Of a DNA stretch of 25,792 nt, positions 1-11,066 are shown piece after piece. This DNA comes from Deinococcus sp. (lineage in GTDB: Bacteria > Deinococcota > Deinococci > Deinococcales > Deinococcaceae), in assembly GCF_025362455.1 (NCBI RefSeq), contig NZ_JANYGJ010000252.1, positions 1-25,792 of the forward strand, given 5' to 3'. Both the position numbers and the translations under genes were made by a program. Under the pieces are notes generated by a model. It did no database searches. It was not told where the DNA came from and worked only from the letters and a program-made list of their open reading frames with translations. Within the stretch, counting starts at the first letter, position 1. Every line of letters starts with the position of its first letter.

Positions 1-179
1 GGTGCGTCGTGGATCACCTAAATCCGCTGCACCCCAGATCCCCGCCGCCCACGTCACTTCATCCTGCCATTGTGCCGTTGTCATCCTTCAGTCTCGGCTC
101 TTCTTCGGTCGATGACTGACTTGTGGGTAACGATAAGCCCCTGCGGGAGAGGGGTGCTCAGCGGGGAGAGGGGGCGACC
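1..179. other. Gene-poor left edge with a GC-rich repeat core
   Basis: No convincing gene lies here. Positions about 134-178 hold a GC-rich stretch whose reverse complement contains CCCCTCTCCCGCAGGGG. The same core recurs inside the two MITE copies near 6.8 and 17.2 kb and, diverged, near 7.9 kb. A plus-strand frame entering from the left edge stops at 19-21; it is too short to tell whether it is the end of a gene. Confidence 0.4.
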
Positions 180-219
180 AAGAAAAGGGGAGGCGAAGCC
201 GTCTGGCCCGCCTCCCCTC
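180..219 (-). terminator. Rho-independent terminator of the marR-MFS operon
   Basis: Read on the minus strand, GGGGAGGCG (217-209) pairs perfectly with CGCCTCCCC (195-187) around a 13-nt loop and is followed by TTTTCTT. It begins 17 bp after the MFS stop codon, so it most likely ends the marR-MFS transcript. Confidence 0.85.
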
Positions 220-233
220 TGAAAACAGTTGCC

Positions 234-2776
<2,543 letters not shown>

Positions 2777-2786
2777 GAGGTCAAGC

Positions 2787-2804
2787 TCATGCTTAAGATC
2801 ATGA
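2787..2804. promoter_or_regulatory. Candidate MarR operator palindrome
   Basis: TCATG (2787-2791) and CATGA (2800-2804) form an inverted repeat around an AT-rich centre containing CTTAAG. It lies 11-28 bp upstream of the TTG start of the marR-type gene, where an autoregulatory operator would be expected. MarR proteins usually bind 16-20 bp palindromes; binding here is inferred. Confidence 0.4.
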
Positions 2805-2982
2805 AACTATTCAGCCCTCAGAAAAGTATGGAGAACCACATAGTTAATCGAATGTAAAGGCAGGATCTGAGATGAAGGCGGCGGTGATGGGGATGCAGCA
2901 CACGCACAGCCCAGCCCAGGCCCAGCCGCAGGTTTCTGGCCCGGTGACAGCTCCGGCGCGGAAGTGGGCGGGTGCATTGCGC

Positions 2983-2988
2983 TACAGT
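2983..2988 (+). promoter_or_regulatory. -10 box of icd (near-leaderless)
   Basis: TACAGT ends 9 nt before the ATG at 2998. There is no Shine-Dalgarno site between them, which supports this start and a transcript with almost no leader. The -35 region is not recognisable. Confidence 0.55.
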
Positions 2989-2997
2989 GTCAACGCT

Positions 2998-4245
<1,248 letters not shown>

Positions 4246-4268
4246 ACGGCGAACTGAATGTTGAAAAT

Positions 4269-4304
4269 GGGAGTGCGTCTGCGGGCGTGCTCCCCTTTCT
4301 TTGG
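4269..4304 (+). terminator. Rho-independent terminator after icd
   Basis: GGGAG (4269-4273) pairs with CTCCC (4290-4294), with further GC pairing possible in the loop, and CTTTCTTT follows. It starts 23 bp after the icd stop. Confidence 0.65.
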
Positions 4305-4341
4305 TCTGGATTGTCGGTCTGGATTGTCGGTCTGGATTGTC
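4303..4341. repeat. Three tandem 13-bp repeats downstream of icd
   Basis: GGTCTGGATTGTC is repeated exactly three times (4303-4315, 4316-4328, 4329-4341), followed by a degenerate fourth start (GGGCTGG). It lies in the icd-alaX intergenic region directly after the terminator. The period is not a multiple of three and no gene covers it, so it is a small noncoding minisatellite. Confidence 0.9.
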
Positions 4342-4429
4342 GGGCTGGACGCAGGGGTGCCCATCTCCACCGTCCCCTCGTGTCACCCTGAACGCGTCCC
4401 ATAACGGCCAGGCGCCATGCCGTCTGCTC

Positions 4430-4435
4430 TACACT
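4430..4435 (+). promoter_or_regulatory. -10 box of the AlaX gene (leaderless)
   Basis: TACACT ends 7 nt before the ATG at 4443, so transcription should begin at or next to the start codon. No ribosome-binding site is present. This fixes the translation start. Confidence 0.65.
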
Positions 4436-4442
4436 CCAGCTC

Positions 4443-5666
4443 ATGCCAGACGCTCTCTACTATTCCAAGCCCCATCAGCTTGAGTTCACTGCCAGCGTGA
4501 CCGGCGTGGACGGCCAGCAGGTCGCCCTCAGCGCCACCGCCTTTTATCCCGAAGGCGGCGGCCAGAATCCCGATCTGGGGAAGCTCGTCTGGGATGGGGG
4601 AGAGGCCGGATTGGTCGAGGGCGCTGTCACCGACACCCAGAAGGACAAGGCGAGCGGCGAAATCTGGCATACGCTTTCGGGGCCAGTGCCGAGCGTCGGC
4701 GATGAGGTGCGCGGCGAGGTCGATGCCGGTGTCCGCTGGCGACACGAGCAGCGCCACAGCGGCGAGCATCTGCTGGCGGCGGCGTTTCACAAACTCAACC
4801 CGGCCTTCGCCGTGCAGGCGGTGGGGATGCGCGGCCCGGAATGCACCCTCGACCTCGCCGGGCAACCGTCCGAGTCGGATGTGCGGGCGGCTGAGGCGTT
4901 GCTGCGGGAGACGCTGGGCCGGACGCCCCTGAAACTCCGCACCTCTGAGGTTTCTGAAGCCGAACTGGACCGCTATCCGCTGCGCCGCACGACGAAGATC
5001 ACCGGCACCGTGCGGCTGGTCATCTTTGAAGAAGAACGCAGCGAGAACGTAAACGGCGTTCCCTTCGATGTCAGCGCCTGCGGTGGCCTTCACGTCCCCT
5101 GGGCGGCGATGGCGTCCCCCGTGACTGTCCTCCGTACCGAGCGCCTCAAAGGTGACCTGACCCGTGTGGTCTTCATGGCCGGTGAAGAGGCTGCCGCCCG
5201 CCTGGCTGAGACGTACCAGGCGAGCCGGGCGCTGGCCGCGACGTTCAGCAGCGGACCCACCGACCTGAGCGCCAGAGTCGAAGTGCTGCGACGCCAGGCC
5301 CGCGAGGCTGAGGCGCAACTGGCGAGCCTCAGAACGGCTCTGATTCGCCGCGAGATCGCCGCCGCGCCGCTGGAACACTTCGGAACGGCAAGTCTCAGAG
5401 CCCTGCGCCTGGACGACATCGCCATGTTGCCCGTCGCCCTGAGCGCCGTACCAGACGGCGAACTGCTGGTCGTGACCACCGCTGCCAGACGGGTCGGCCT
5501 CGCGCGCGGCGCCGGGCTGGATCTCCACGTGGGCGAGCTGCTCCGATCCGCTCTCAGTGTCAGCGGCGGCAAGGGCGGCGGCAAAGCAGACAGCGCCCAG
5601 GGTCAGACTGAAGATGTCACGGCATTCGTCGGGGCCGTGAGGACCGTGCTGGGCAACCCGAACTGA
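4443..5666 (+). CDS. Alanyl-tRNA editing protein, long AlaX (AlaRS-type editing + DHHA1)
   Basis: A free-standing trans-editing enzyme that hydrolyses mischarged Ser-tRNA(Ala) (and Gly-tRNA(Ala)), backing up alanyl-tRNA synthetase. The N-terminal part has the AlaX hallmark FYPEGGGQ (residues 34-41). The zinc site of the editing domain is visible as HSGEH (His105, His109) and CGGLH (Cys213, His217). A coiled region around residues 255-285 leads to a C-terminal DHHA1-like domain with the glycine-rich motif GGKGGGKADSAQGQ near residues 377-390, as in full-length AlaRS. With 407 residues and DHHA1 it belongs to the long AlaX class. It stands alone between icd and a convergent methyltransferase gene. 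Domain assignment is strong; exact aminoacyl specificity is by family. Confidence 0.92.
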   Translation: MPDALYYSKPHQLEFTASVTGVDGQQVALSATAFYPEGGGQNPDLGKLVWDGGEAGLVEGAVTDTQKDKASGEIWHTLSGPVPSVGDEVRGEVDAGVRWRHEQRHSGEHLLAAAFHKLNPAFAVQAVGMRGPECTLDLAGQPSESDVRAAEALLRETLGRTPLKLRTSEVSEAELDRYPLRRTTKITGTVRLVIFEEERSENVNGVPFDVSACGGLHVPWAAMASPVTVLRTERLKGDLTRVVFMAGEEAAARLAETYQASRALAATFSSGPTDLSARVEVLRRQAREAEAQLASLRTALIRREIAAAPLEHFGTASLRALRLDDIAMLPVALSAVPDGELLVVTTAARRVGLARGAGLDLHVGELLRSALSVSGGKGGGKADSAQGQTEDVTAFVGAVRTVLGNPN

Positions 5667-5711
5667 CCCAGGCACACTCACCTGCCGTGCCCACAAGCCA
5701 CAGGCCACAAG

Positions 5712-6491
5712 CTACACGCCTCTCAGAGCCAGCGCCCGCAGCCGCACGTAGTCGGCCACCCAGTCTGTGCCATTCCAGAGTTCGGGGCGGGCCAGTTCCT
5801 CGGCGCGGCGAATCACGGCGCTGCGCTGCTTCGGCGTCAACGGCGCGAGCCAGCCGGAGCCGAAGCCCTCCAGCCAGGCCCGGAAGCCGTCCGCACCGAC
5901 CAGGACCGAGGGCCGCTCGAACAGGTGCAGGCGCCTCACGGTGAACCCGGCAGCTTCCAGCAGCGTGGCCAGTTCGCCGGGGCTGGGGAACATCCAGGGA
6001 TGCTTCAGCGCGGGCAATCCAGCTTCGCTCAGCGCCTGCTCCACCGACTCGCGGACCACCAGCACGTTGCCCGCGCCGCCCATTTCCAGCGCCAGGCGAC
6101 CACCGGGGATGAGCGAGCGGGCCACGCCGCTGAACACGCCCCCCAGCGGCGCCATCCAGTGCAGGGCGGCGTTGCTGAAGACGGCGCCGAACCCTGAGCG
6201 GTAGGGCAGACGGTGGGCGTCCTGCACCTCGAAACTCAGGTTGTCACGGACGTGTTTTGCCTGCGCCCCGGCGATCATCTGGGCCGAGGCGTCGATGCCG
6301 TGGACGTGGCCCGCCGCCTGGGCGATCTGGGCGGTGAGTTCACCCGTGCCGCAGCCCAGATCGAGAATGCGCTCATCCGGTTGAGGCGAGAGCCAATCGG
6401 TCACCAGGTCGCGGCTGGCCTCATATACGAAAGCGTGGCGGCCTCGGTACTGCTCGGCGCTCCAGTAATCGGCGGTTGTCGGGTTCGTCAT
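5712..6491 (-). CDS. SAM-dependent class I methyltransferase (Tam/UbiE-like)
   Basis: A cytoplasmic methyltransferase of 259 residues. Motif I (ILDLGCGTGELT) and the following acidic-strand motif (VHGIDASAQMI) form the SAM site. SNAALHWM is the motif IV-like segment typical of the trans-aconitate methyltransferase (Tam) group, and the N-terminus (DYWSAEQYRGRHAFVYE) also resembles that group. The substrate is unknown. ATG at 6491 was chosen because AAGGAG (6502-6497) lies 5 nt upstream; a longer frame starting at 6530 would lack this and runs through a terminator hairpin. Upstream lie a strong terminator (6519-6551) and a possible 15-codon leader ORF, so expression may be attenuated. Confidence 0.88.
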   Translation of the reverse strand: MTNPTTADYWSAEQYRGRHAFVYEASRDLVTDWLSPQPDERILDLGCGTGELTAQIAQAAGHVHGIDASAQMIAGAQAKHVRDNLSFEVQDAHRLPYRSGFGAVFSNAALHWMAPLGGVFSGVARSLIPGGRLALEMGGAGNVLVVRESVEQALSEAGLPALKHPWMFPSPGELATLLEAAGFTVRRLHLFERPSVLVGADGFRAWLEGFGSGWLAPLTPKQRSAVIRRAEELARPELWNGTDWVADYVRLRALALRGV

Positions 6492-6518
6492 GGCAGCTCC
6501 TTGTCGGTCCAGCCAATG

Positions 6519-6551
6519 AAAAGCCCCCACTGCCGCTACTGGCGTGGGGGC
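6519..6551 (-). terminator. Strong terminator hairpin just upstream of the methyltransferase
   Basis: On the minus strand GCCCCCAC (6551-6544) pairs with GTGGGGGC (6530-6523), an inner GCC/GGC extends the stem, and TTTT follows (6522-6519). It lies only 28 nt before the methyltransferase start. It may end transcripts arriving from the metal-transport operon, serve as an attenuator for the methyltransferase, or both. Confidence 0.85.
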
Positions 6552-6566
6552 GTTCAGGCGCGTGTT

Positions 6567-6614
6567 TCAGCTCCTGGGAACCCCAGGTCGAAGAAGCAGC
6601 GCGTAGCCGGACAT
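6567..6614 (-). CDS. Possible 15-residue leader peptide
   Basis: An ATG at 6614 opens a 15-codon frame (MSGYALLLRPGVPRS) ending in TGA at 6567. TAGACT (6626-6621) ends 6 nt before this ATG, the same leaderless spacing seen at many genes in the window. The last codons form a perfect hairpin, CCTGGG-GTT-CCCAGG (6587-6573), and 15 nt after the stop the strong terminator begins. The arrangement resembles a ribosome-controlled attenuator, but the peptide has no run of a single amino acid (three Leu codons in a row, then Arg-Pro). Translation is inferred only. Confidence 0.3.
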   Translation of the reverse strand: MSGYALLLRPGVPRS

Positions 6615-6620
6615 GGGTTC

Positions 6621-6626
6621 AGTCTA
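6621..6626 (-). promoter_or_regulatory. Candidate -10 box before the leader ORF
   Basis: TAGACT read on the minus strand, 6 nt before the leader ATG. If active it would be the methyltransferase promoter, with the terminator hairpin between promoter and gene. No good -35 is seen. Confidence 0.35.
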
Positions 6627-6726
6627 GCAGGGCGCAGGGCCGAGCATGTCACCCTGAGCCGCTCCCCTGAGCCGGGCCACCAGGTGTAATCGGCGCTGGG
6701 CCGCTTGCTTCGTCCCTGATAGCTTA

Positions 6727-6870
6727 TACGGAATTAAAAAGAATCGCGTGCATGAAGCGGTAACGCCGCTTGGTGGTCCCCTCACCCTTCCGCCGCGTTG
6801 CGGCTCCCTCCCTCTCCCGCAGGGGGCGAGGGACTAAAGGCAAATGGCCTGAACTCATTTTAACCCCGTA
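6727..6870. mobile_element. MITE copy A (144 bp, TIRs, TTA target duplication)
   Basis: The left end TACGGAATTAAAAAG and the reverse complement of the right end, TACGGGGTTAAAATG, match at 12 of 15 positions. The trinucleotide TTA flanks both sides (6724-6726 and 6871-6873). The interior has the GC-rich segment with CCTCTCCCGCAGGGGGCGAG. A second copy with the same structure lies at 17162-17304. There is no coding capacity, so it would need a transposase in trans. A 3-bp TNA target duplication is known for some IS5-family groups (IS1031/IS427 type), which makes that family a plausible source. It is inserted exactly at a TAA stop of the permease-like sequence. Confidence 0.8.
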
Positions 6871-6945
6871 TTACAACCCCTCTTTCCTGCGAAACGGCAA
6901 CATCAGCAAAAACCCCAACGTATTCACCAGCACGGTGGCCCCCAT
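6871..6945 (-). pseudogene. Duplicated 3' end of a metal ABC permease gene
   Basis: Positions 6876-6934 are identical to 6947-7005 (59 bp), which encode the permease C-terminus VLVNTLGFLLMLPFRRKEG. The downstream copy can be read from an ATG overlapping the intact gene's stop (TGATG) as a 24-residue fragment beginning MGAT and ending KEGL, with a TAA at 6873-6871 that coincides with the MITE target duplication. It is a remnant: either a local tandem duplication (71-bp step) or the tail of a lost second permease. Confidence 0.8.
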
Positions 6946-7005
6946 CACCCCTCTTTCCTGCGAAACGGCAACATCAGCAAAAACCCCAACGTATTCACCA
7001 GCACG
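6876..7005. repeat. 59-bp direct repeat at the permease 3' end
   Basis: 6876-6934 and 6947-7005 are identical, 71 bp apart, with 12 bp between. The downstream copy lies 5 bp from the right end of MITE copy A. Full identity suggests a recent event or gene conversion. Confidence 0.95.
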
Positions 7006-7769
7006 ATGGTCGGCCCAGCGGCGGTGTCCAGAAAATAGGACAGGTAGAGGCCCAGCAGGCCGCAGCCGGTGCCGATGAGGGCCGCGCCGAGCATCATGCC
7101 CCGCAGGCTGCGGGAGCGCAACCGGGCGCCCGCAGCCGCCGTGATGAGCAGGCTCACGCTCAGGGTGGTGCCGACCAGTTGCACCGTGAGAACCACCACC
7201 AGGCCCACCAGAATGAGCAGCAGGTTGTTCAGGCGCGTGACCGGCAGCCCGACTGAACGCGCCTCGGTGGGGTCGAAGCTGACCAGCAGCAGTTCTTTTT
7301 GAATAAAGGCCAGTACGCCGCCGACCAGGACGGTCACGATCAGGGTGCTCCACAGATCGGCGGGGGTGACGGCCAGCGGGTTGCCGATCAGGAAGTTGGC
7401 CAGGTCGCTGGTGTAGGTCGGCGCCTTGGAGAGCATCACCAGGCCCAGCGCGAACATGCCCACGAAGACGATGCTCACAGTGCTGTCCTGTTTCAGCCCG
7501 CTGCGCCGCCCGACGGCCCCGATGCCCAGCGCGGTGAGCACGGCGGCCAGCATGGCGCCCAGCAGCAGGTTGCCCTTCAGCAAAAACGCGCCCACGATGC
7601 CCGGCAGCACGGCGTGACTCATGGCGTCGCCGATGTAGGCCAGCCCGCGCAGCACCACCCAGCTTCCTACGATGGCGCACAGCACGCTCACCAGCGCGAT
7701 ACCCGCAAGCGCCCGTACAAAGAAGGCGTAGTGCAGCGGCTCGGCCAGACTGGCGAGGAGCTCAGTCAC
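6945..7769 (-). CDS. Metal (Mn/Zn) ABC transporter permease, ZnuB/MntB-type
   Basis: An integral membrane subunit (274 residues, about eight hydrophobic segments) of the cluster A-I metal uptake family (ABC-3, PF00950). Typical features are GLAYIGDAMSHAVLPGIVGAFLL near residues 47-69 and the segment GTTLSVSLLITAAAGARLRSRSL around residues 200-222. It forms the pore for the cation delivered by the binding protein encoded upstream. The start is GTG at 7769 with no clear ribosome-binding site. It is separated from the ATPase gene by 289 bp that include a repeat-like insert, unlike the tight coupling between ATPase and binding protein. Its 3' end is duplicated downstream, and the gene now ends KEG-TGA instead of the apparently older KEGL-TAA. 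Confidence 0.9.
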   Translation of the reverse strand: MTELLASLAEPLHYAFFVRALAGIALVSVLCAIVGSWVVLRGLAYIGDAMSHAVLPGIVGAFLLKGNLLLGAMLAAVLTALGIGAVGRRSGLKQDSTVSIVFVGMFALGLVMLSKAPTYTSDLANFLIGNPLAVTPADLWSTLIVTVLVGGVLAFIQKELLLVSFDPTEARSVGLPVTRLNNLLLILVGLVVVLTVQLVGTTLSVSLLITAAAGARLRSRSLRGMMLGAALIGTGCGLLGLYLSYFLDTAAGPTIVLVNTLGFLLMLPFRRKEG

Positions 7770-8058
7770 GGGCCGGACCCGATGAGCTGGCGGCGTCTAA
7801 AACGGGGATAGGATGAATGGCTTGGATGGGGTGGGGTCGCTGCCCGGTGATCTCCTCTGCAAGCAGGTCTAGCGACTCACCCCGTTGCTGCGCAGCTCCC
7901 CTCTCCCGTAGGGGGCGACTGGTACAGCTCCGCAGGAGAGGGGTCAACAACACCGTCCTGCATTGGCTGAGAATCAATCCAACCCCGCTTGAACCGCGTT
8001 TGAACCGGCGACTGGGCATCGGGCCTTTTCCCACTCCCCACTGCCCACTCCCCGCCCC
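7770..8058. other. Repeat-containing insert between ATPase and permease genes
   Basis: No gene is evident. Positions about 7875-7920 resemble the interior of the two MITEs (CTCACCC, then GTTGC-GC, then CTCCC and CCTCTCCCGTAGGGGGCGA) but lack recognisable terminal inverted repeats. CCCCTCTCC (7898-7906) and GGAGAGGGG (7935-7943) form a perfect 9-bp inverted repeat that could fold in the mRNA between the two cistrons and reduce expression of the permease. Confidence 0.6.
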
Positions 8059-8951
<893 letters not shown>

Positions 8952-8955
<4 letters not shown>

Positions 8956-9848
8956 TTGAGCGCACTCACGATGGTGTCCACATTGGACCGGAAGGCTTTC
9001 AGGTAGCTTTCGCCCGCGCTGCCTGTGGCTCCCAGGGCGTCAGTGTACAGCGGCGGCGCGACCCTGACGCCGGTTTCGCGGCTGAGCGCTATTGCCAGAC
9101 GCGGGCTGAGGGTGTTTTCGGTGAAGATGGCCGGGGCCTTGCTCTGGCGCACCTTGTCGATCAGGGTGGCCAGCTCGCGGGCGCTCGGCTCACGCTCGGT
9201 GCTCAGGCCGGGAATCACGTCGCCCAGGACTTTCAGGCCGTAACGCTCGGCCAGGTAGCCCTGCGAGTCGTGGTTGGTGACCAGCACGCGGCGGGCAGGC
9301 GGCAGACTGGCGAACTGGCTCTCGGCGTAGGCGTCGAGCGTGACCAGTTGGGCCTGATAAGCGGCTAGATTCTTGCCGTAGACCACCTTCCCGGCGGGAT
9401 CGAGGCGGCTCAGGGTACTGGCGATCAGGGCCGTCACATTTTCGACGTTCCGGGGGTTCCACCACAGGTGCGGGTCGGTGCCGTCGTCGAATTCCCTGGC
9501 CCGGCGCAACACCACGCCCGGCGCCCTGCTGAGGTCGGCAATGGGCAGCGTGCTCGCCGCGCCGCGCAATCTGGGCAACCACTGCTCCAGCCCCGCGCCA
9601 CTGACGAACAGCACTTGGCTGCTGCTCAGGGCGGCGATGTCGCGGGCACTCGGCTGGAATTCGTGCGGATCGGCGTTCGCCGCAATGATGGTCTTGACGC
9701 TGACCCGCTTACCGCCGACGGCCCGCACCCAGTCGGCCACCAGGGTATTGCTGGCGCTGATGGTCAGGGGCGCGGCGATGGTCAGGGGCGCGGCCAGGCT
9801 GAAGCAGGTTGCCAGGGCCAGCAGCGAGATGAGGTGGAATGCACGCAT
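8952..9848 (-). CDS. Metal (Mn/Zn) ABC transporter substrate-binding protein
   Basis: A periplasmic cluster A-I (ZnuA/TroA/PsaA-type) binding protein of 298 residues. It has a signal peptide (residues 1 to about 25) that looks like a signal peptidase I substrate; the only cysteine there is in LATC, a poor lipobox. Expected ligands are visible as His62 (DPHEFQPS), His127 (DPHLWW), His193 (TNHDSQGYLAERYGL) and Asp270 (LYTDALG). The long His/Asp-rich loop typical of zinc-specific ZnuA is absent, which leans toward manganese or broad specificity, but this is not decisive. ATG at 9848 is chosen because it begins the signal peptide and lies just after a -35/-10 promoter overlapped by a Fur-type palindrome. 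It is coupled to the ATPase gene by GTGA. Confidence 0.92.
9759..9794. repeat. Perfect 18-bp tandem duplication in the signal-peptide region
   Basis: GATGGTCAGGGGCGCGGC occurs twice in tandem (9759-9776, 9777-9794). On the minus strand it gives the in-frame repeat APLTIAAPLTI near the expected signal-peptide cleavage site. Confidence 0.95.
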
Positions 9849-9855
9849 AATCTGC

Positions 9856-9871
9856 GAATGATAACTCATTC
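9856..9871. promoter_or_regulatory. Fur-family operator palindrome
   Basis: GAATGA-TAAC-TCATTC is a perfect 6-bp inverted repeat with a 4-bp centre. It covers the -10 box and part of the spacer of the binding protein promoter, so a bound repressor would block RNA polymerase. A Fur-family gene lies immediately upstream, the obvious candidate regulator. The motif resembles Fur/Mur boxes (GAATGATAA-like half sites). Confidence 0.7.
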
Positions 9872-9886
9872 TCAATTGTTGCGCAA
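9858..9886 (-). promoter_or_regulatory. Promoter of the metal-uptake operon
   Basis: On the minus strand TTGCGC (9886-9881), a 17-bp spacer and TATCAT (9863-9858) form a sigma-70-type promoter. The -10 ends 9 nt before the ATG at 9848, giving a leader of only a few bases. Confidence 0.7.
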
Positions 9887-9911
9887 GTTCGAGGTGGGGC
9901 CTGGTGGCGCT

Positions 9912-10316
9912 TCAGCTCCGGGCCGCACACGCCGGACACAGCCCGTAGAGCGTGACCTCGTGCGCCTCGACCACGAAGCCGCCGGGGTAGACCGTGCCAG
10001 CGGGTAGCGGCAGCGGGCAGGTATCCAGCGTGAAGACCCGCGTGCAGCTCCGGCAGGCGAAATGGTGGTGATGGCCGCGTCCGCTGGCTTCGTACAGGTT
10101 GTCGCCGTCCAGCGTGACGATGTGGGCCGCGCCCTGCTCCTGCATCAGCTTGAGCGTCCGGTAGACGGTGGCGACGCCCAGGTTCGGCAACTCGCCCAGC
10201 GCGCGGCGGTGCAGCTCCGGCACGCCCAGCGGCCCCGGCGCCTGGCGCAACAACCGGGCGATCACCTCGCGCTGGCGGGTGTCCTTGGGACGGGGTGGGG
10301 ACGCGGCGGCGCTCAT
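9912..10316 (-). CDS. Fur-family metal-dependent regulator (Fur/Mur/Zur type)
   Basis: A 134-residue DNA-binding metallorepressor. The winged helix includes the family hallmark GVATVYRTLKLMQEQG (residues 47-62). The dimerisation part has GHHHHFACRSC (residues 81-91) with a histidine run, and a structural zinc site of two CxxC pairs (Cys88/Cys91 and Cys127/Cys130). The N-terminus is short. It lies 63 bp upstream of, and on the same strand as, the metal-uptake operon whose promoter carries a Fur-type palindrome, so it probably represses uptake when Mn, Zn or Fe is sufficient. Which metal is sensed cannot be told from sequence. ATG at 10316 is chosen over a longer frame from 10415 because TACCCT lies 6 nt upstream and the longer frame would overlap the divergent gene. 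Confidence 0.92.
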   Translation of the reverse strand: MSAAASPPRPKDTRQREVIARLLRQAPGPLGVPELHRRALGELPNLGVATVYRTLKLMQEQGAAHIVTLDGDNLYEASGRGHHHHFACRSCTRVFTLDTCPLPLPAGTVYPGGFVVEAHEVTLYGLCPACAARS

Positions 10317-10322
10317 GGGTTC

Positions 10323-10328
10323 AGGGTA
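10323..10328 (-). promoter_or_regulatory. -10 box of the Fur-family gene (leaderless)
   Basis: TACCCT on the minus strand ends 6 nt before the ATG at 10316. No Shine-Dalgarno site is present. Confidence 0.55.
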
Positions 10329-10381
10329 GCAAATGAGGGGGTGGGTGGACCGGGTTCGGCGTGGCAGTCGGGGTGCTGGAT

Positions 10382-10387
10382 TAGACT
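10382..10387 (+). promoter_or_regulatory. -10 box of the gene at 10394 (leaderless)
   Basis: TAGACT ends 6 nt before the ATG at 10394. It is divergent from the Fur-family promoter about 55 bp away. Confidence 0.55.
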
Positions 10388-10393
10388 CTTGAG

Positions 10394-11014
10394 ATGCGTT
10401 TGACTGGCACTGCAAACAGGTCGTTTATTCGTCTGGGTCTGACTGGAGCTGCGCTGACCCAGATCATGGCAGCGGCGGGCGGTTCTGGAACTCCTGCTCT
10501 GAGCCGGACCATCCCTGTCGCCGTCACGAGCTACCGCATCAGCAATGAGGCGGATGGTCGCCTGGACGGTCTGGGCGTGTTCGTATGCGCCGACGGTTCG
10601 GGCGCCTTTATCGAGTCCCTTCCAGGGGCGCTGCGGCTGACCCGGCTGGGTCAGGTCAGTCTGCTCAAGCCCTCCGACCTGACCCGCGACGCTGAGGGCC
10701 GCTCGACGCTCCGGCTCAGGGGTGCCGGGCAGACCTGCCGCCCTGCTACTCCTGGCGACTCGGTCCTCAAACCCGGCGCCGTGCAGGTCTTCATCTGCGC
10801 CAATGTTCAGCAGGTCGTCGCCGCGCCGTTTGCGCAGGCCGTTGTCATCTCCAGCTTTCGCAGCGGCCAGCGCCCGGACCTGAGCGGGCTGATGCCGCGT
10901 GTGAATGCCGGACTCTACCAGAACAGCGAGTGGATCTGGATGCAGGCTGGAGCCGTCTGGGAGCTGAGATTTCACGGCAAGGTCGCGGCGACGGGCTGCC
11001 GGTTGAAACCATAA
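10394..11014 (+). CDS. Hypothetical protein, possibly exported
   Basis: A 206-residue protein of a family I do not recognise. The N-terminus (RSFIRLGLTGAALTQIMAAAGG) is weakly hydrophobic after basic residues and could be a signal sequence. The rest is rich in Val, Leu, Gly and short beta-like stretches and has four cysteines, at about residues 64, 117, 137 and 203, which would suit disulphides in an exported beta protein. A leaderless -10 box supports the start. It is divergent from the Fur-family gene, and its stop codon overlaps the T-tract of the terminator of the convergent PEBP gene. Confidence 0.7.
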   Translation: MRLTGTANRSFIRLGLTGAALTQIMAAAGGSGTPALSRTIPVAVTSYRISNEADGRLDGLGVFVCADGSGAFIESLPGALRLTRLGQVSLLKPSDLTRDAEGRSTLRLRGAGQTCRPATPGDSVLKPGAVQVFICANVQQVVAAPFAQAVVISSFRSGQRPDLSGLMPRVNAGLYQNSEWIWMQAGAVWELRFHGKVAATGCRLKP

Positions 11015-11048
11015 AAAACGCGGCCCAGACGCACTCGCCCAGGCCGCG
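11013..11048 (-). terminator. Rho-independent terminator of the PEBP gene
   Basis: On the minus strand CGCGGCC (11048-11042) pairs with GGCCGCG (11025-11019) and is followed by TTTTTT (11018-11013). The T-tract overlaps the stop codon of the convergent plus-strand gene. Confidence 0.88.
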
Positions 11049-11066
11049 CTCGATAGACTTTGCCGC

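Noticed and set aside
2872..2997. Upstream extension of icd by 42 codons
   Set aside because: No similarity to the family before residue 43, and a -10 box lies inside the extension.
4383..5708. 441-codon minus-strand open frame opposite the AlaX gene
   Set aside because: The plus strand has clear AlaX motifs; the minus frame shows no family features.
7866..7945. Third MITE copy
   Set aside because: The GC-rich core resembles the MITE interior, but I could not find the TACGG..TTAAAA ends or a target duplication, so it is noted only as repeat-like sequence.
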